Part shown: one piece after another, positions 3,708 to 5,876 of the stretch
How positions within the stretch are numbered: the first letter of the stretch is position 1
Layout of the letters: every line of letters starts with the position of its first letter
From: JBEKYD01 sp049509915
GTDB taxonomy: Bacteria; Acidobacteriota; Terriglobia; Bryobacterales; Bryobacteraceae
DNA: 5,876 bases
Direction: 5' to 3'
Assembly (NCBI GenBank): GCA_049509915.1
Contig: JBEKZL010000374.1
Coordinates: forward strand, 1-5,876
Notes under the pieces: generated by a model
Database searches by the model: none
Told to the model about the DNA's origin: nothing
The model's input: the letters and a program-made list of their open reading frames with translations, nothing else
Translations under genes and position numbers: made by a program

Positions 3708-5876
3708 TTACTTTTCGCTGAATCCCAGATCCGCGCCTTCGTGAGTCGCCAAGGCAATCTGCTCCAGCCAGCCGTGCCGCCCGTTGTACCAGAGCATCCA
3801 GCGGCGGCCATCGAAGACCGCGTAGGGTTTGTAGCAGGCGTCCTGATCGAAGCCGTCTTGTCCGGGCCGCACAATCGGGTTGCGGGGATTGCGCTGCCAG
3901 TTGGTGACGCCGTCCCTCGACCGGGCTACTCCGATCTGAGCGTGGTCGATATCGCGGTAGCCGATATAAAACATGTAGAACCAGTTGTCAAAGCGAAGCA
4001 CCTGCGCCCCCGCCACGCGGGCCTGCTCCCAAACCGCCGCGGGATTGGGGCGGAAGACCGGATTTGCCGGGTCCTTGGTCCAGTGAAGGCCATCGGCGCT
4101 GGTCGCATAGCCAATGGCATCGGGTTCGTACTGCTCGCCTCCCGAATACCACATTCGATACAGCCCGGCCGCTTCATCCCAAAGCACGTTCGGACACATC
4201 ACCGCCACTTTCTCCCACGGAAGATCGGGCGATAGCACCGGCGTTTCGCTCAATCGCTTCCACACTTTCCCGTCCGAACTGGTGGCATAGCCGATCCATG
4301 AATGCTTGCCGCCGGCCTGGCCCGTGTACCACATGTGGTAGCCGTCGGCCTTCTTGAGCACGCTGGGGCGGTTGATGTCTTCCTCCCAGGCGGTTCCCGA
4401 GTTGGGCGAGAGCGCGATGACGGGATCGTTCCAGTGTATGCCGTCCGAGCTTTCGAACAGCGCGACGCTCTTTTTGGGCCGCCAGGAGCCCCACATCTTG
4501 TACTTGCCGCCATCGGCCAGCACGGCGATGTCGAACACAGTGCCAAACTTCCCGCCGATGACCGGGTTTGCCGGCGATTTGACCCAGCCCGACGCGGTCT
4601 GCGGCAGATCCGCCAATAGCCATCCCAGGCCCGGGGCCGAACCGATTTCACGCCCATCGGCCAATATGCGAAGGCCTTTGCCTCTTCCATACCGCGTGCC
4701 CGCGCGGTCGTACAAAATCGTCAAATCCCAGCCGTGATAGCGAACCCGGTCCAGGCAGAAGTAATCGATCGCGCCCTCGGGAATCAGGGGATTCACTTCC
4801 ACCCGGTTGTCCAGGCGCGGGCGCAGTCCCACCAGGCCGGTGATCACGAGATCGTTGTAAGTGGAGTGATTGTAGTCGCGGCCACGGTCCTTCCCGCCCT
4901 TGGCCGCCTGTTCGGCCGGGGTCATCCGTTGCAGCATGTCGCGGGCGATCCAGTTACCCTGGAACGGATCCAGATCTTCGTCGATCCAGGGAATCGTCCG
5001 GCCGCCGGACACCTTCAGGTGCTGCGACTTCGTATATGTCCGCAGTAGCGCCAGATAGTCCCGCCGTCCGACGTAAGTCTGTTTGTAGTTATTGAGAAGG
5101 TTGGCCATGGCGGTCAACGTCTGCGACGTAGCAAAAGGCCAGGACGGGCCGTTCCACAGGCACTCGTGAGGATGGGCGAACATGAACCGCGGGTTGCGCC
5201 GCTCGGCCGTCGTCGGCCCAAAGGGAGCCGCAAAACCCTCGTCGTCGATTAGTTGTTTCCACGCTAACTCATGCCCCGGAACAGGGAGATTGAAGTACCA
5301 GGGAACATATCCGATCTCTTCCCGGACGTCCACCCATTGGTGGTTATCGCCCCGCGGAATGGTTTCGTAGAACCCCCGAGTCTCATCCCACAAGCGATCC
5401 TCCACCAGGGCGCGCAATTTCGCTGCTTTCATGCGGAAGTCCAGCGACAGGTCGTTCTTCCAGGCCCACTTTGCCATGTCTCCCAGCGCCACGGCGTCGC
5501 CGTACATGTAGCTGTTGATGGTGGGCCGGTACCCGCTTCCTCCAATCGAGATTTCCATCCCGTCGCGATCGTCGATCTGCCAGAACAGGCCACTCGCGTC
5601 CTGGTGTGTCTTTTCCCACTGCTGGTAGTTCTCGACCAGGCCGGGCAGCAGATCGATGGCAAGCTGCTGATCGTGAGTCACCATCGACCAGGCGTGGATC
5701 GCATCCGCTATCCAAAAGCTGTAGAGCCGCGGACTGGCTTCCGGGTTGAGCCAAAACCGCGCGTACTCTCTCAGGTATTCCGGATCTCGCAGCCAGCGGC
5801 CCTCGTAGAAATGGTGGCCGGCGGAGGCGCTGACGGTGTTTTGCGCTCCCGCCCAGGGCACGTCCGGCAGGAACTC
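3708..5876 (-). CDS. Glycosidase-like (alpha/alpha)6 domain fused to a five-bladed beta-propeller (5' end beyond the window)
   Basis: The frame is open to the right edge, so the N-terminus and any signal peptide are missing; 722 residues are visible, numbered here from the edge. Residues about 5-400 look like an (alpha/alpha)6 barrel of the MGH1/trehalase/GH63-like type: SFWIADAIHAW at 53-63, DGMEISIGGSG at 105-115, ECLWNGPSWP at 238-247 and YNHSTYNDLVITGLVG at 335-350. Acidic residues D105, E108 and E238 are candidate catalytic groups. A short beta-rich piece (about 355-424) closes that part. Residues 431-722 form five blades, each starting with an inner strand (FDIAVL, RPSVL, CPNVL, GAQVL, KPYAV) followed by a MWY-like strand. 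The first four end in an S-x-DG-W motif. This matches five-bladed propellers of the GH43/GH130/GH32 kind. The protein probably acts on plant or microbial polysaccharide; substrate is unknown. No frameshift is seen, and the stop is one base from the convergent 2H gene. Confidence 0.85.
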   Translation of the reverse strand, partial: EFLPDVPWAGAQNTVSASAGHHFYEGRWLRDPEYLREYARFWLNPEASPRLYSFWIADAIHAWSMVTHDQQLAIDLLPGLVENYQQWEKTHQDASGLFWQIDDRDGMEISIGGSGYRPTINSYMYGDAVALGDMAKWAWKNDLSLDFRMKAAKLRALVEDRLWDETRGFYETIPRGDNHQWVDVREEIGYVPWYFNLPVPGHELAWKQLIDDEGFAAPFGPTTAERRNPRFMFAHPHECLWNGPSWPFATSQTLTAMANLLNNYKQTYVGRRDYLALLRTYTKSQHLKVSGGRTIPWIDEDLDPFQGNWIARDMLQRMTPAEQAAKGGKDRGRDYNHSTYNDLVITGLVGLRPRLDNRVEVNPLIPEGAIDYFCLDRVRYHGWDLTILYDRAGTRYGRGKGLRILADGREIGSAPGLGWLLADLPQTASGWVKSPANPVIGGKFGTVFDIAVLADGGKYKMWGSWRPKKSVALFESSDGIHWNDPVIALSPNSGTAWEEDINRPSVLKKADGYHMWYTGQAGGKHSWIGYATSSDGKVWKRLSETPVLSPDLPWEKVAVMCPNVLWDEAAGLYRMWYSGGEQYEPDAIGYATSADGLHWTKDPANPVFRPNPAAVWEQARVAGAQVLRFDNWFYMFYIGYRDIDHAQIGVARSRDGVTNWQRNPRNPIVRPGQDGFDQDACYKPYAVFDGRRWMLWYNGRHGWLEQIALATHEGADLGFSEK

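Noticed and set aside
3618..4235. Plus-strand 205-codon frame
   Set aside because: It is antisense to the propeller-coding part, whose five-fold protein repeats show the minus strand is the coding one.
5859..5861. GTG as the start codon of the glycosidase gene
   Set aside because: The frame continues upstream to the window edge with protein-like sequence (EFLPD), so this is an internal valine and the gene is truncated by the window.

Overview
The window looks like a piece of an Acidobacteriota chromosome, most likely from the Solibacter/Bryobacter side of the phylum. It is GC-rich, and it combines an ECF sigma factor, an RskA-type anti-sigma factor, a DUF4331 secreted protein and a large glycosidase-propeller protein. 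The taxonomic call rests on protein style and codon use alone and is an inference.

Left half (1-2491, all minus strand): three genes read right to left. They are an ECF sigma factor (2491 to 1862), its membrane anti-sigma factor (1865 to 1134, start and stop overlapping as ATGA) and a secreted DUF4331 protein (1037, running off the left edge). The DUF4331 gene is open to the window edge and occupies the whole first kilobase. Its signal peptide and mature SHREAP start are clear. The arrangement recalls the mycobacterial SigK-RskA-MPT70/83 module, in which a sigma/anti-sigma pair controls adjacent secreted proteins. Upstream of both the sigma gene and the DUF4331 gene I see a similar possible ECF-type promoter: an AA-containing -35, a 17-nt spacer, and a -10 region reading CnTCGTAnnTAA. 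This would fit a self-regulated sigma factor that also drives the DUF4331 gene. A perfect 6-bp-stem hairpin lies between the anti-sigma stop and that promoter.

Middle (2492-2962): a divergent, mostly non-coding stretch, then a 57-residue unrecognised gene (2747-2920, plus strand) chosen for its strong ribosome binding site.

Right half: a plus-strand 2H phosphoesterase-family protein (2963-3706) with two HxT motifs, possibly leaderless. It meets tail-to-tail, with a single base between the stop codons, a large minus-strand protein (3708 to beyond the right edge). That protein joins an (alpha/alpha)6 glycosidase-like domain to a C-terminal five-bladed beta-propeller of the GH43/GH130 type. No RNA genes, insertion sequences, CRISPR arrays or convincing rho-independent terminators were seen.
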